From Volvox africanus (lineage: Eukaryota; Chlorophyta; Chlorophyceae; Chlamydomonadales; Volvocaceae): 64,000 nt of DNA. Shown here in pieces: positions 37,301-47,186 of the stretch. Under the pieces are notes generated by a model, which did no database searches, was not told the origin of the DNA, and worked only from the letters and a program-made list of their open reading frames with translations. Positions within the stretch are counted from its first letter, which is position 1. Every line of letters starts with the position of its first letter. Made by a program: the position numbers and the translations under genes. Location of the stretch: the NCBI GenBank assembly GCA_030268105.1, contig BSDZ01000078.1:3461001-3525000 (forward strand), given 5' to 3'.

Positions 37301-37943
37301 GGCCCAGGTTGTACACAGTGTTGATCAGCGAACGCCCCATAAGGAACTCCGCAGACAAGTAGTAAATAAACTTTGGATCCTCCTTCCTGGAAACATATTC
37401 AATTTGCAGAACGACCTTTCAAAGACCTCTCGAGGTTCCGATCGCGGAGGGCTTGGAACTGCTCCTTTAAATCCTACCTCCGTCATGCGCAACTATCTAC
37501 CTTAATCATAATAAGCTCTCGAAAAGCGTGAATCTAAACTATGGACGATGCCTCGAGGCCTTCGCGCATACCAGGGATTAATTCCCCGGAACCCTTCCTC
37601 AGGCATGAACGGCTCACTTCCAATGTTCATGCGTCTTGTTAAACGAGTCGATCAGCTTCTCACGAACGCTCCAAGAAGTGCCCTGGTAAGCGTCCGCGAC
37701 CGTGTAGTCCCCATTCCGGCCGAAGAGATACCGCAACTTGTTAGCGATATCAACTGGAGCAGGCACCAAGGCGGTGCTTTCGGGCACGACAGCAGCCGTT
37801 TTATCCAATTCCGCCACAGCTGAAACCCGTAGAGGTCGGCGACCCAACGCGACACGCGGAGCAATCTGCCGGTGAGCCGGAGGTGCACCAGCAGTGGTAT
37901 GGTTCTGCAACTGTCGGTATGCCATGCTGCACCGAAGGCGCAA
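31381..37943 (-). CDS. Alpha-1,4-glucan (starch/glycogen) phosphorylase, probably plastidial
   Basis: Seventeen exons join in exact phase: 37943-37618, 37386-37107, 36497-36330, 36023-35892, 35576-35454, 35177-35004, 34704-34603, 34386-34262, 34013-33905, 33767-33652, 33505-33340, 33154-33020, 32684-32501, 32365-32176, 32046-31956, 31752-31649 and 31486-31381. The product is 876 aa. It catalyses reversible phosphorolysis of alpha-1,4-glucans to glucose-1-phosphate. Landmarks in order: [114 protein letters not shown] and the pyridoxal-phosphate site EASGTSNMK (Lys724). The first ~60 residues are rich in Arg, Ala, Ser and Pro without acids, like a chloroplast transit peptide. The 78-residue insertion of land-plant plastidial phosphorylases is not present. 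Chlamydomonas has two plastidial isoforms (PHOA, PHOB); I cannot tell which this matches. One oddity is Trp736 in [10 protein letters not shown]. Confidence 0.97.
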
Positions 37944-38823
37944 TTCAAAAGACCATACACCGCAACCTTGCGATGAACGTGCGTTGAAGATAGGAGTTGA
38001 CAGCGCAAGAAGATAACTTGCGAGACAATAAGCAAATTTTTATGAAATGTTACGAATGAGTGGGAAACACTATAATCATGATAATTCAATGATACGATTC
38101 TGACTGAACGGCAGGAAATTAAACTCGCACGTGCGCGATTTCGGGAACAACAAGATACCTTTCTGAAACGAATGGGTTCATTAAGGACCACCTAACAATT
38201 TATCATATCATTCTACAAAGTGCCTCGCGTCATTCCACCAGCGAAGACGCTAGCAAAATGATTGCGGCCAAGACGTTCAGTGCGAGCGTTGCATATCTCT
38301 CGCGACCAAAGTGGAATCGACTTCAATTCTGTAAATAGTTGAACTCAATCACTCAAGCGATTGATTGTCGACGTTTGGTAGTAGGTTTTTTATGTGACCC
38401 ACGGGGCAAACACGATAAGCTTGCGGTGTGAAGCGTTTCTATCTTTCCATCTCGGCATGCTGTTGTGACATACTGAATAGCTTGCAAATGGATAAGTTCA
38501 TAACGCCGCCGTATTTCATCCTGGCATATTGTCCCCATCTCCGGACCCAGGTACGAGCATCCCTAAATTTAAACAAGCTGACAAACTTGTCTTGGCAGAA
38601 AATATGTACCATTCAACAAACACGTGTTTTGTGACCCCAAAAAGGATTTCGTAGGTTCCGGGGGAACCCGGAATATTTTAATGCCTTGCCAGGTAGAGTT
38701 CCAGGGGGACTTCGAGGATAGAATTTTTGGGGCTTCTATAGGGCAAAAAGCCAACCTCCTGAAGAACCCTGATACGGTAGCAATTCCGGGTGCCTGAAGC
38801 CGTGTACGAGATTCCGGGCGCAA

Positions 38824-38860
38824 ATGCTGAGAATAATTAGACGATAATCATTCTCAGCAT
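38824..38860. repeat. Perfect 11-bp inverted repeat
   Basis: ATGCTGAGAAT at 38824-38834 is followed after 15 bp by its exact complement at 38850-38860, and the AT-rich loop is itself partly complementary. It could form a stem-loop or be the remnant of a small element; no adjacent gene explains it. Confidence 0.7.
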
Positions 38861-39586
38861 GAAGTAAGATCCTTTCAGTGATGGCGTCGGCAGGAGCTTC
38901 AGCATGTCATCAGGATATAAAAGTGAGACGCTAAGGGACAGACGGAGGCGACTGAGGGAAGATTTGTGCACGCTTGACTTCTGCCTTTACCTTTGCTTCC
39001 TTAAATCCCTAGCCTATAATTTTTTTGTGGAAAATGTTACCATTTACAAATAATATTACAAGTATTTAATAGCTTTATAAGTTTTATCCTGGTTTCCCAA
39101 AGCATCAAGCTGCTAACCGTAAGCCAAACCACAATGGTTCTGGAGCCAGTCCTCCCCGTAATTTCCGCAAAACTTCTTCCGGCATAACGGAAAAATCGTT
39201 TACCTCCGGGAATCAATTTTTTTGTCTCCGGAAAGCCACGCTTTACGTGGCAAAAATTTCCAGGGGAACAGGAAAAATATATCTACGGGCGGGCATTTTC
39301 AGGAAATGCTAAAAATTTCCGGGTCCTGCCGGGATGAAGTACACTGTACCGTACTTCCATTACGGTCCATCCCCTAGTATGGCACGTCTTCTGCTTAACT
39401 GCCGTTAGTGCTATAAACTAACTTGCATCGTCCAAGTTATCTAGAGAAAATCTGGCCAACCGTCTTTCTCCAACTGCCACCGACATGATGATTATTGGTG
39501 CTGCTGTGGTAATCGAGGTTTTGGGCAAGGTTCGCTGTGTTTGCTTTGCAAGATTGGGCCCCACGCAGGGAATCACAAACTCGCCG

Positions 39587-39855
39587 CATCTCACATCTAT
39601 CTGGACAGGGGTTACCTAGCTGGCATCTAGCTTGCAGCGGCATTTAAATACTAGCTGCATCTGGGTATTCTAGGCCCCCGTGTCACCGCATCTAGATATC
39701 AAATAATAAGTCGCATCTAGTTATCCAGGGTGGCCCCTTTAATCGCATCTTAATCCGAAATCATGCTATCCAGATACCCTTATGGCACCTGTTTGGAATG
39801 GTTAAATTTAAATAAAACGGGATCTATAGCCAGATGCTGAATCGCATCTGAGGCC
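39587..39855. repeat. Cluster of degenerate GCATCTAG-type motifs
   Basis: The core GCATCT occurs at least seven times in about 270 bp (for example GGCATCTAG, GCATCTGGG, CGCATCTAG, CGCATCTTA, CGCATCTGA), with spacings that vary from about 35 to 90 bp. It looks like a decayed minisatellite or a remnant of a repetitive element. Confidence 0.5.
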
Positions 39856-42338
39856 AGTTGTTACGAGAGCCGAGAGCTGGGTCACTCGGCTTATACGACA
39901 GCCATGTTGCGTTGACTGCAGCGAAATGCGTGTTCGGGCAGGTAAACATTTTTTGTACATGTCAATATACTTAACTTTTCAGGTAAGTTGGGAGGGCGAG
40001 GCATATGGAGGGCGGAGGTAGGGGACGGAGTAGTAGCATGAAATGGCCCCAGGCGGCATGTGTGTGAATGGTTTATTAGGTCATGTCAGAAGTCCTTCAG
40101 CGATATATTAAACTATGAGACACATGAGTACATAGGATAAGAAATAATTCGGCCAGTTGGGTAGGCGGAATTGGTGAAGGACGACGGAGGTAGGGAAACA
40201 GTAGCATGAAATAAATGCCAACCTTGCAGAAAAACACATTCCTTGTGATTATCTGAATGATTACAGAAGGAGCTCGCAACACGTTTAACGCCTTGACCTA
40301 AGTTTATGACATATTTAACTTGTCTGCTATACTATTAGGAACGGCAAAGTACTATGTGTTACATTTGAGATCATTCCTGATCGATTGCTCTGTACGATAA
40401 TGTCGTATTTTCTGAAACTTTCATAACTTGTGAGTCATGTTGTATCTCGGGTTGTGGATTCCGATACTCTCACCCCAAACCTCCTTGCTTCAGCAACACA
40501 TCCGCTAACGAGCACTTGATAGACAGCTGTCACACGGCCTCTTTTAATATCATGTTTATGGATGATCTCCCAAGTCGCAATCCACGTGTAAACACCAGCC
40601 GTGCTTGCTCTGCGGGCAAGGTATGGGCAGAGCGGCTTTAGTCCCCTACCTGCTTTGCATGTGACAATTGACTGCCTTAAATTCACAAGTTCAACGATGT
40701 TTAAGCAAACGCAGCCCGAACGGCTCATTTTATAATAATAACAAGATGTATATAGGCAGGTGAATGGCCTGAATGAGCCTGAAGCAGCGCACGGCCCCAT
40801 GAAAACCATGAATCCGGCATTTCCTGCCCAGGCAGTGAGGGTCAGGGCCTAAGGAGTGTCCCATAATTAAGCCGTGGATGTTTATGAACTATATTCCGGC
40901 GGAATGAAGTTGGTGCATCTTCCTAGACCCAAAGCGAAGCGTTCGCGCACAGCAGGGTGTAGCGCAGATACGGTTGTCCTTAAATTGCGACCTCCATATT
41001 CCTCGATTTTAATAACGTTGTTTAACTTCTCCAAGCCTATTATCTTTTATGCTCGAGGACGCATTCCGTTGCAGTCAACGCAAAATAGCTGACGTACAGG
41101 CCAAGTGGCCCAGCTCTCGGATCTGGTTGATACCCTCCTGGCCCCGAGGACAGGATGGACAACGCCCATTTAATTCCGCTTGCAGCGACGATGCAGATAC
41201 CGCTTACATATGAAAATGTGTGAGAAGTGCAATGAGTGAGAGTGAGACGCACTTAATGTATATGCACTGAGTAGCATTATTGCACTGGTACCTCGGCGCC
41301 TGCAATTGGAACAAACCCGCTATTTTACGGTTCAATCGTCCTGTCTCACTCTTGGCAGTGTATTTCTTGTACACTGGCTGACCCGTGGGATAAAGAGTAG
41401 TTATCTACCTACGTGGATATATTCATTGGGATGTACTTAAATCGACAACCCGAAGGATTACGTTGGCACGTACAACTCACTGTGCTGAAGCTGCCCGACA
41501 TGGGGTTAGGATGAAGTACTTTTTAAGCGTTAAAGGGTCAACCATACAGCGGTAATAATGGGGTATTGAAAAGCTAGCAATAATACCGCAAGACTCTCCG
41601 TCGTGGACAAACGGTCTCGCAGGAAACCAGCAGTGCACGAAGCTAACGCTGGACAAATGCAGTTGACGCTCAGACCAACGCCGTACAGCATTCCCGCGAA
41701 ACACAGGGCACATCCCGTACAGGCCGGAATGACTAATTATGCTGGATAAAACTCAGCCAATATGGTAAGTCGCCCAATTAAGGCGTACAAAATGAAACAA
41801 GAGCCTCAGCTTTTGTAAAACCAACCCAAATCGTAATGAATATCAAACTCACAACTCAATATGAATAAGCTCAATTTGATTCTAACAGCCTCTCAAAGTA
41901 GTGCACAACATCCGTATGTACGGCTTAGGATAGACCTCAAAATTTACTGTGCACACAGGAGGACACTACGCAGGGCATGCAAGTGGCTCTTAAAGCGCTA
42001 GCCTTGTTGAAATGCCGCCCGCTGCATCGTGAATCTTGCCCTCACACATTATACTAAGTAGGTGCAATTCCGAGAGTGCAACATCCGGGGCGAAGTCAGG
42101 CAGATCTACAACGGCCTAGTGAAAGCCGGTATACATAAGAGAAACCAAATACATGATGAAATTGCTCTGTCCGTTGTGCTGTGCCACTCCGCTAGTGGTA
42201 CAAGTGAACGTGCCTGCACGGAGGTAGATGGCTTCAACCTCACATGCGCCCCACTTCAACTGCTAACGCCTTTGAATTCACTCTTTGAATAGAGATATTG
42301 CTTGATTTAAACAGGCGATACATCCGCTGGATGAAGAA

Positions 42339-43295
42339 TCAGAAGCTCTTAGAGATCAGTTCCGCCATTATAGGATCTTCGGCGCGCTTTCGGCCGAACA
42401 TGGACATGAAGCGCACAGAGCCAGGCCCGACAGCGCCAATGGCTGACTTGCCGACCGCTGCGGTGCCGCCCGAGGCAGCGGCCATTGTCCGAACGCCGGG
42501 GCCATCACCTATGTGGAGGAATATTCCCAAACAATCGGGATGATGGAAACGCTGTTGACCGATATGCATGTGCGCAAAATGTAAACCGCCGTTTGTGCTC
42601 ACCGTATACAGCACGGCATGATAATTGCGGGTAAATCAATCCTTCAGTCAGCTGGTAAGTTTCCTCAGCCATTAGATAAAAAAGACACATGATCTTGCAT
42701 CTGGACCAGCTAGAGTCCTTGATAGGCGAAGAGAGATTGAAAGTTGGTTGCAAACAGGACCACAGTCGATGTTTACCCACCATCTCTAGCTGAGCGACAA
42801 AGCAAAGCTATCTGGACAAGTTGGAAATTTTAAGAACCCTGTTGTGATATAAGTTATGGTTGCAGTAACTTGAAAACCCTATTTTATTGGACGCAACAGC
42901 AACATCCAACGCGATCAACTAGGGTATCGAAAACTTTAACCAGTGCAAGCTATTTAGTCTACTACAGCTGTTAACGCTTACCCTAGCTGGAATCCTCACC
43001 TTCAGCAGCGGTAGGGTTGCCGCGTGATGGCGCGGGTATCGTTCCGGCAGATGCTGCAGCCCTTGACAGCGGCGATGTAGCCGAGCTGTTGCCGAAATAC
43101 TGTAATCAACAAAAATGGCAAGCTGTCAAACGAGTTGTCAGTAACACGCAACACCCAGAAAATCGACGTCAGGCAAGCACAGCTACGACCTCATGGCCGT
43201 AGTGATTAATAACAACACGCCTTAAGACTTTTAAACCTTACCCGACCAATGAGCACTGAGTCCGTCATAATCTCCGCAGCCACTCGAGTTGCCAT
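42339..43295 (-). CDS. Complete small three-exon gene, unrecognised 107-aa protein
   Basis: The exons are 43295-43242 (54 nt, phase 0), 43099-43000 (100 nt, phase 1) and 42508-42339. Donors are CGG|GTAAGG and GAAG|GTGAGG; acceptors are GATTACAG and CCACATAG. The reading frame runs from ATG to TGA with no conflict and gives 107 aa. The N-terminus, MATRVAAEIMTDSVLIGRY, could be an amphipathic organelle-targeting helix. The middle is Ala/Gly/Ser/Pro-rich, and the C-terminus, FMSMFGRKRAEDPIMAELIS, is the most protein-like part. No membrane segment or known domain is visible. GC-rich exons stand out against AT-rich surroundings, which supports a real gene. A small organelle-complex subunit is one guess among several; I assign no function. 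Confidence 0.6.
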
Positions 43296-45137
43296 ATTGG
43301 ACTTATGGATAGGAAGAGCAAGGGTCAAGAACGTTGGCTTCAAGAGATTTCCTCAAGACGGTAGTTTAGTAGGATGAAAGTTTACAGAACAAGACGGCTT
43401 TCTGGCTGTCGGGGCTGTAAGGAAATTGAAGAGTCGCGGCTAGAGTATACTTCTTAACATGGACGGTAAACCTGAGGCTATTCACATAAGTTAGCGTTTT
43501 GGGGTATAACTTCCATTTCGGCAATTGACTGCAATTTATAGACGCACGGCATCTGTGTACTACGATGCTACGACGCAACGCGTGTCATCTACGTGTCAGC
43601 AAGTGTCACATCAAAAAGCTATCCTAATCATTCATGACATGGAGCCAGGTACTCATTTATGACAATTTTTGAGCATACACTGTCGGCGGGACACAGTGAA
43701 GCCCCCCATTTGACCCATCTTCAAGCAACTCCGTAAAGACCCTGCCACGTCAGTTCTACAATCATAGTCATCCTTCATTTGGGTCTTACATGCTCGTTTG
43801 TGTTGCACCTATAGTCCATCCCCCCGCTCTTCTGTTGTAACGCCAACGCGCGCCAACAAATATGCGCAAAGATTTACAGGACGACAGGTGAAGACGACGA
43901 TAATTTATGAGGCATAATATATTATATCATCAGACTGAGAAATGCGCAATGGGTTCTCAATTAATGTTTACCTGGAGCAGCCTACCCGGATGGCCTTGTA
44001 TGGGCCCAGTCTTCATTATACAAGCACGGCTACCGCGTTGCGTGTAATCGATTCATGGTTGCAGAGCTATAATCATTCCGCTCAACCAACGCTGGATGCT
44101 TCATTTTCTTGTTGAAACGGAACCTTGGCCAGTTTTAAGAGAAGGGGCATTTCCAGCAACATCAACGGGTGTGATTCCAATGTACACTTAAGCCTTACAT
44201 GATTTTTGGTCAATAGCTGGCGGTAGTATTGCAGTGGCCTGGTGCATTCGATCGAACGTACCTAAAACGGGTGACTATGCATCATTCTTCGCCCTTTCCT
44301 AAACCCTCCGCTATAGTGAGCAAAAACGCGCTAACGCTACGAAATAGGTTTTTCCCGTCTGTGAGAACCGTTCGGTTAGGACGGCGGCTGGGCTCCAGCC
44401 CAGCGAGGAGATACGAGGTGTCTAGCCCTGCCGATAGCGTACACTAAAAACGCCAACGGACATTGCCTTCATGCGCCCCAAAAACTACCCACAGATAAAC
44501 GGGTACCTCCTACGTCCTCCTATTGCAGACGCCATAATCCGCGGACAATCCTAACACAGCATGGTTATTCGACTGGGCAACCCAACGCAACCGGACCCCT
44601 CAGTCCCGCTGCAGGCACATTTTCCCGCCTTATGTTTCATCTTCAAATGCCTCTTGCACTCCGGCCAGATGTGCTTTCAGTCGTAATGATTTTGCGGTTG
44701 GGACCTGTAACTTAGGGCAATATTCGATGTGCAATCATGCACCAAGAGGTCCATGCATGACGTCCTCCTTGCGGCCCTTCCCACGATACTGAGCACCCCA
44801 TCTGAGCACCCCAAAAGAGATGCGAGGAGGCCCAAGACGGCCAGCCGTGCGGCCACCTGATATCATACATGGAATCCAGAACTGGATACTGGCGACTCAA
44901 AGGAGCAAAGCACAGAAATCGATCTTGTTGACCGAATAAGCCTCCTTAGGACGACCTCGACTTATGGTGGTCTGTCGGTATCTTATTGAGGCAACCCCAA
45001 TAGTAAGCCTAGCCGCTCAGCATGACCAGGACTGTAAGCTGGATCGGCACCATCCAGCGTATAGGATATCATGCAATAGGATTTGCCGCTGCTGAAATGG
45101 CCATGCATGCCGGCGTTCCAGAACTGGCATGCGTGAC
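43296..45137. other. Spacer, no gene supported
   Basis: Upstream region of the 107-aa gene and 3' flank of the 606-aa gene. Short open frames near 44229-44447 and 44712-44900 have no motif and no splice support. No repeat is obvious. Confidence 0.4.
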
Positions 45138-46958
45138 CTAAGCCTGTGGCAGTTGCGCATCTCCGACATGCTGCCGCTTTCTGCCTGGTGACACGGACTT
45201 CAGAGAAGCGTTCTTGTCCATACCTATAGTCCTTTTTATACGCTTACCCGCCAGTAAGCCACGGCCATTGACACTAGAGCTCGTTGAATTATCAGCACGT
45301 GCAACAACTCTGCCGCATGTTTGCGTCTCAGCGCCGACGCCATGTGCGACTACCCTATAATATCCATCTTCCACTGGCGCCCCGCCTGTTGCACCCACCA
45401 CACAGGCGTTTGATGCCCCATTGGGAATTGCTGGGGCCTGCGTGGCTGGATGTCCTTGTGCACCCTCCTGGAATAAACCTGCCCGTCCCTCGGAGTGCGG
45501 CACCACAGGTCCAAGCGGGTGGGCGGTCTTTGACAGAAGGATGAGAGCCAAACCTGCTCCCGACGTTCTGGCATGCTGCAGCATCTGCCGAGCGGGACTA
45601 CTGATATTATTTACCCCACCGTTGCTTCCAGCTAGAGATTCAGTAACCCTGCATGTAGTGCTGAGGCCGGCCCCCGACTCCCTTGCAGCTGTTTGCCGAA
45701 ATACTGTTTCTCCGCCTTCCGAGTTCATGCACTTTCGTGTAGGTGACGGCATCCGAGCGGTTTCGGGCATGGATGCATCTGCTGCATCCACGCCAAGTAC
45801 TGCTTGAGGCTGTGTTTGCGAATTCGGATCGGCATCTGCGGCTGGTTCAGATGTTGCGGGCTGCAGTGCTGACGGCCCTGTCGGAGCTCCTTGGCTTGGT
45901 CCCACCGCCACACGTGTGGGCGGCAGGCCGTCGTACAAAGTCGGCTGCCTAGAGTTCCGGGATGCGCATGTGGCACGGGCGATGCGCCTCACTGGGGCCT
46001 GGTCAGGGTCACGGGCGGCGGCGCCGTCGGCCTGCTGGTGCAGGCGCTTAGCATGGATCAGGCGCGCAAGGGCGCTCAAATCCCGAGAACTCGTTGGTTG
46101 GGCGAAAGCGCCAGTGCTAGCGGAGCCGACCGCCACCGGTCCAGGCGCCCGTTGGGTGCTGTTGGGCGCTTGGGTTTCCGCGTCAGGCTGAGCTGTTGCC
46201 TGCCGCGCTGTACTGGCACCTCCAGGTGCGGGTCTTGGCGCGGTGGCGTCGTTGGCCGGCCGGCTGCCAGAACTCTTAGATGTCAGCTCCTTAAGGGAGT
46301 CGTAGAGCTCCTTGTACGTTTTCTTAAGCATATTTGAAAAGCCGCGATCCAGGTCAGGAATTTCACGGCAAAACGCAGCAGTGTCTCGAAGGTGGCGTAG
46401 AACCTGCAGCAAACGCTTCTTTACGTCGTCAGCGTTCAAGGTGGGGCTCGGGTTTTGCTCTTCTGTGTTGCTGCACGGGGCTGTTGTTGGGCGAAGGCCC
46501 CGGGCAGGGACATACTTAGGATCACCGGTAAGCACAGGGTACTGTGGTGCAGCCTCAATATCCTCGCTGCGCTGCACAGCATGTGAGCTACCGTTTTGCC
46601 AAGGCATCGGCTGCCCCTGGTCCGCGTGCTGTTCGTCCATCTGCAGTTGCGGTTCCATGGAAACAACCGGCTCCCTAACCACATCAATGGCTGGGGAATT
46701 CTTTCGGATGTGCACATCAGAATCACTAACGGAGTTCGCTGAACGCGCCAAGCTCATACTTGCTAAAGCATTTAAGGCGTGTTCCCGCTGTCGAAGGGCG
46801 AGCTCCAACTCCCCTTCCAGAGACAATATCCCTTGATCAAGTCCCTTAACCTCTGCCACGGAACTGCGAACCTCAAGTTCCAAAGAATTGAAGACTGTGT
46901 CAAGGTTTGCCGGCCCCAAGCCCCAAGTAATACAGCTGCGAATTGGTGGAAGTATCAT
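45138..46958 (-). CDS. Intronless 606-aa protein with N-terminal coiled coil, unknown function
   Basis: One uninterrupted frame from Met at 46958 (MILPPIRSCITWGLG) to TGA gives 606 aa without introns, unusual beside its intron-rich neighbours. Residues about 20-70 form a likely coiled coil (LELEVRSSVAEVKGLDQG, then LEGELELALRQREHAL). Residues about 185-240 form a second helical block (DDVKKRLLQVLRHLRDTAAF, then MLKKTYKELYDSLKEL). The remainder is Ala/Pro/Ser/Gln-rich and looks disordered. The C-terminus has basic patches, GKRIKRT and SPGRKRQ, that could be nuclear localisation signals. I do not recognise the family. The start lies only 228 bp downstream of the RFC2 stop on the same strand, so its promoter must overlap the RFC2 3' flank. 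A missing short first exon cannot be excluded. Confidence 0.65.
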   Translation of the reverse strand: MILPPIRSCITWGLGPANLDTVFNSLELEVRSSVAEVKGLDQGILSLEGELELALRQREHALNALASMSLARSANSVSDSDVHIRKNSPAIDVVREPVVSMEPQLQMDEQHADQGQPMPWQNGSSHAVQRSEDIEAAPQYPVLTGDPKYVPARGLRPTTAPCSNTEEQNPSPTLNADDVKKRLLQVLRHLRDTAAFCREIPDLDRGFSNMLKKTYKELYDSLKELTSKSSGSRPANDATAPRPAPGGASTARQATAQPDAETQAPNSTQRAPGPVAVGSASTGAFAQPTSSRDLSALARLIHAKRLHQQADGAAARDPDQAPVRRIARATCASRNSRQPTLYDGLPPTRVAVGPSQGAPTGPSALQPATSEPAADADPNSQTQPQAVLGVDAADASMPETARMPSPTRKCMNSEGGETVFRQTAARESGAGLSTTCRVTESLAGSNGGVNNISSPARQMLQHARTSGAGLALILLSKTAHPLGPVVPHSEGRAGLFQEGAQGHPATQAPAIPNGASNACVVGATGGAPVEDGYYRVVAHGVGAETQTCGRVVARADNSTSSSVNGRGLLAGKRIKRTIGMDKNASLKSVSPGRKRQHVGDAQLPQA

Positions 46959-46998
46959 TTTAAATAATGAGTCTGAGCATCAAATTTATTGAGTTGTA

Positions 46999-47003
46999 TT
47001 ACA
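46999..47003 (-). terminator. Candidate TGTAA polyadenylation signal of RFC2
   Basis: TGTAA, the usual green-algal polyadenylation signal, occurs on the minus strand 184 bp past the RFC2 stop and just before the start of the 606-aa gene. The motif is seen; its use is inferred. Confidence 0.35.
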
Positions 47004-47186
47004 AATACCGTAAGCGCGCAGGAAGGAAACTCGACATTATCTGGAAAAAAGCAAAGCCAACCATTCATGATATCCTCATACGGAATCCCAAAACTCAATG
47101 TCTAAAGCTTACTGAAGACAAGGTGTCTTTAACTGAAACGCCGTAGTGTCACGTCGTACCAAAAGTTGAAACGGCCGGCCACGGAC

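Larger units (their letters stand above)
37944..42338. other. Long spacer with repeat-like noncoding DNA
   Basis: No gene is supported in 4.4 kb. It contains the phosphorylase promoter region (37944-38400), a region of imperfect repeats around TTTCC and GGGAA (about 38630-39340), an 11-bp inverted repeat at 38824-38860 and a cluster of GCATCT motifs (about 39587-39855). The rest is AT-rich with short frames only. Confidence 0.4.
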
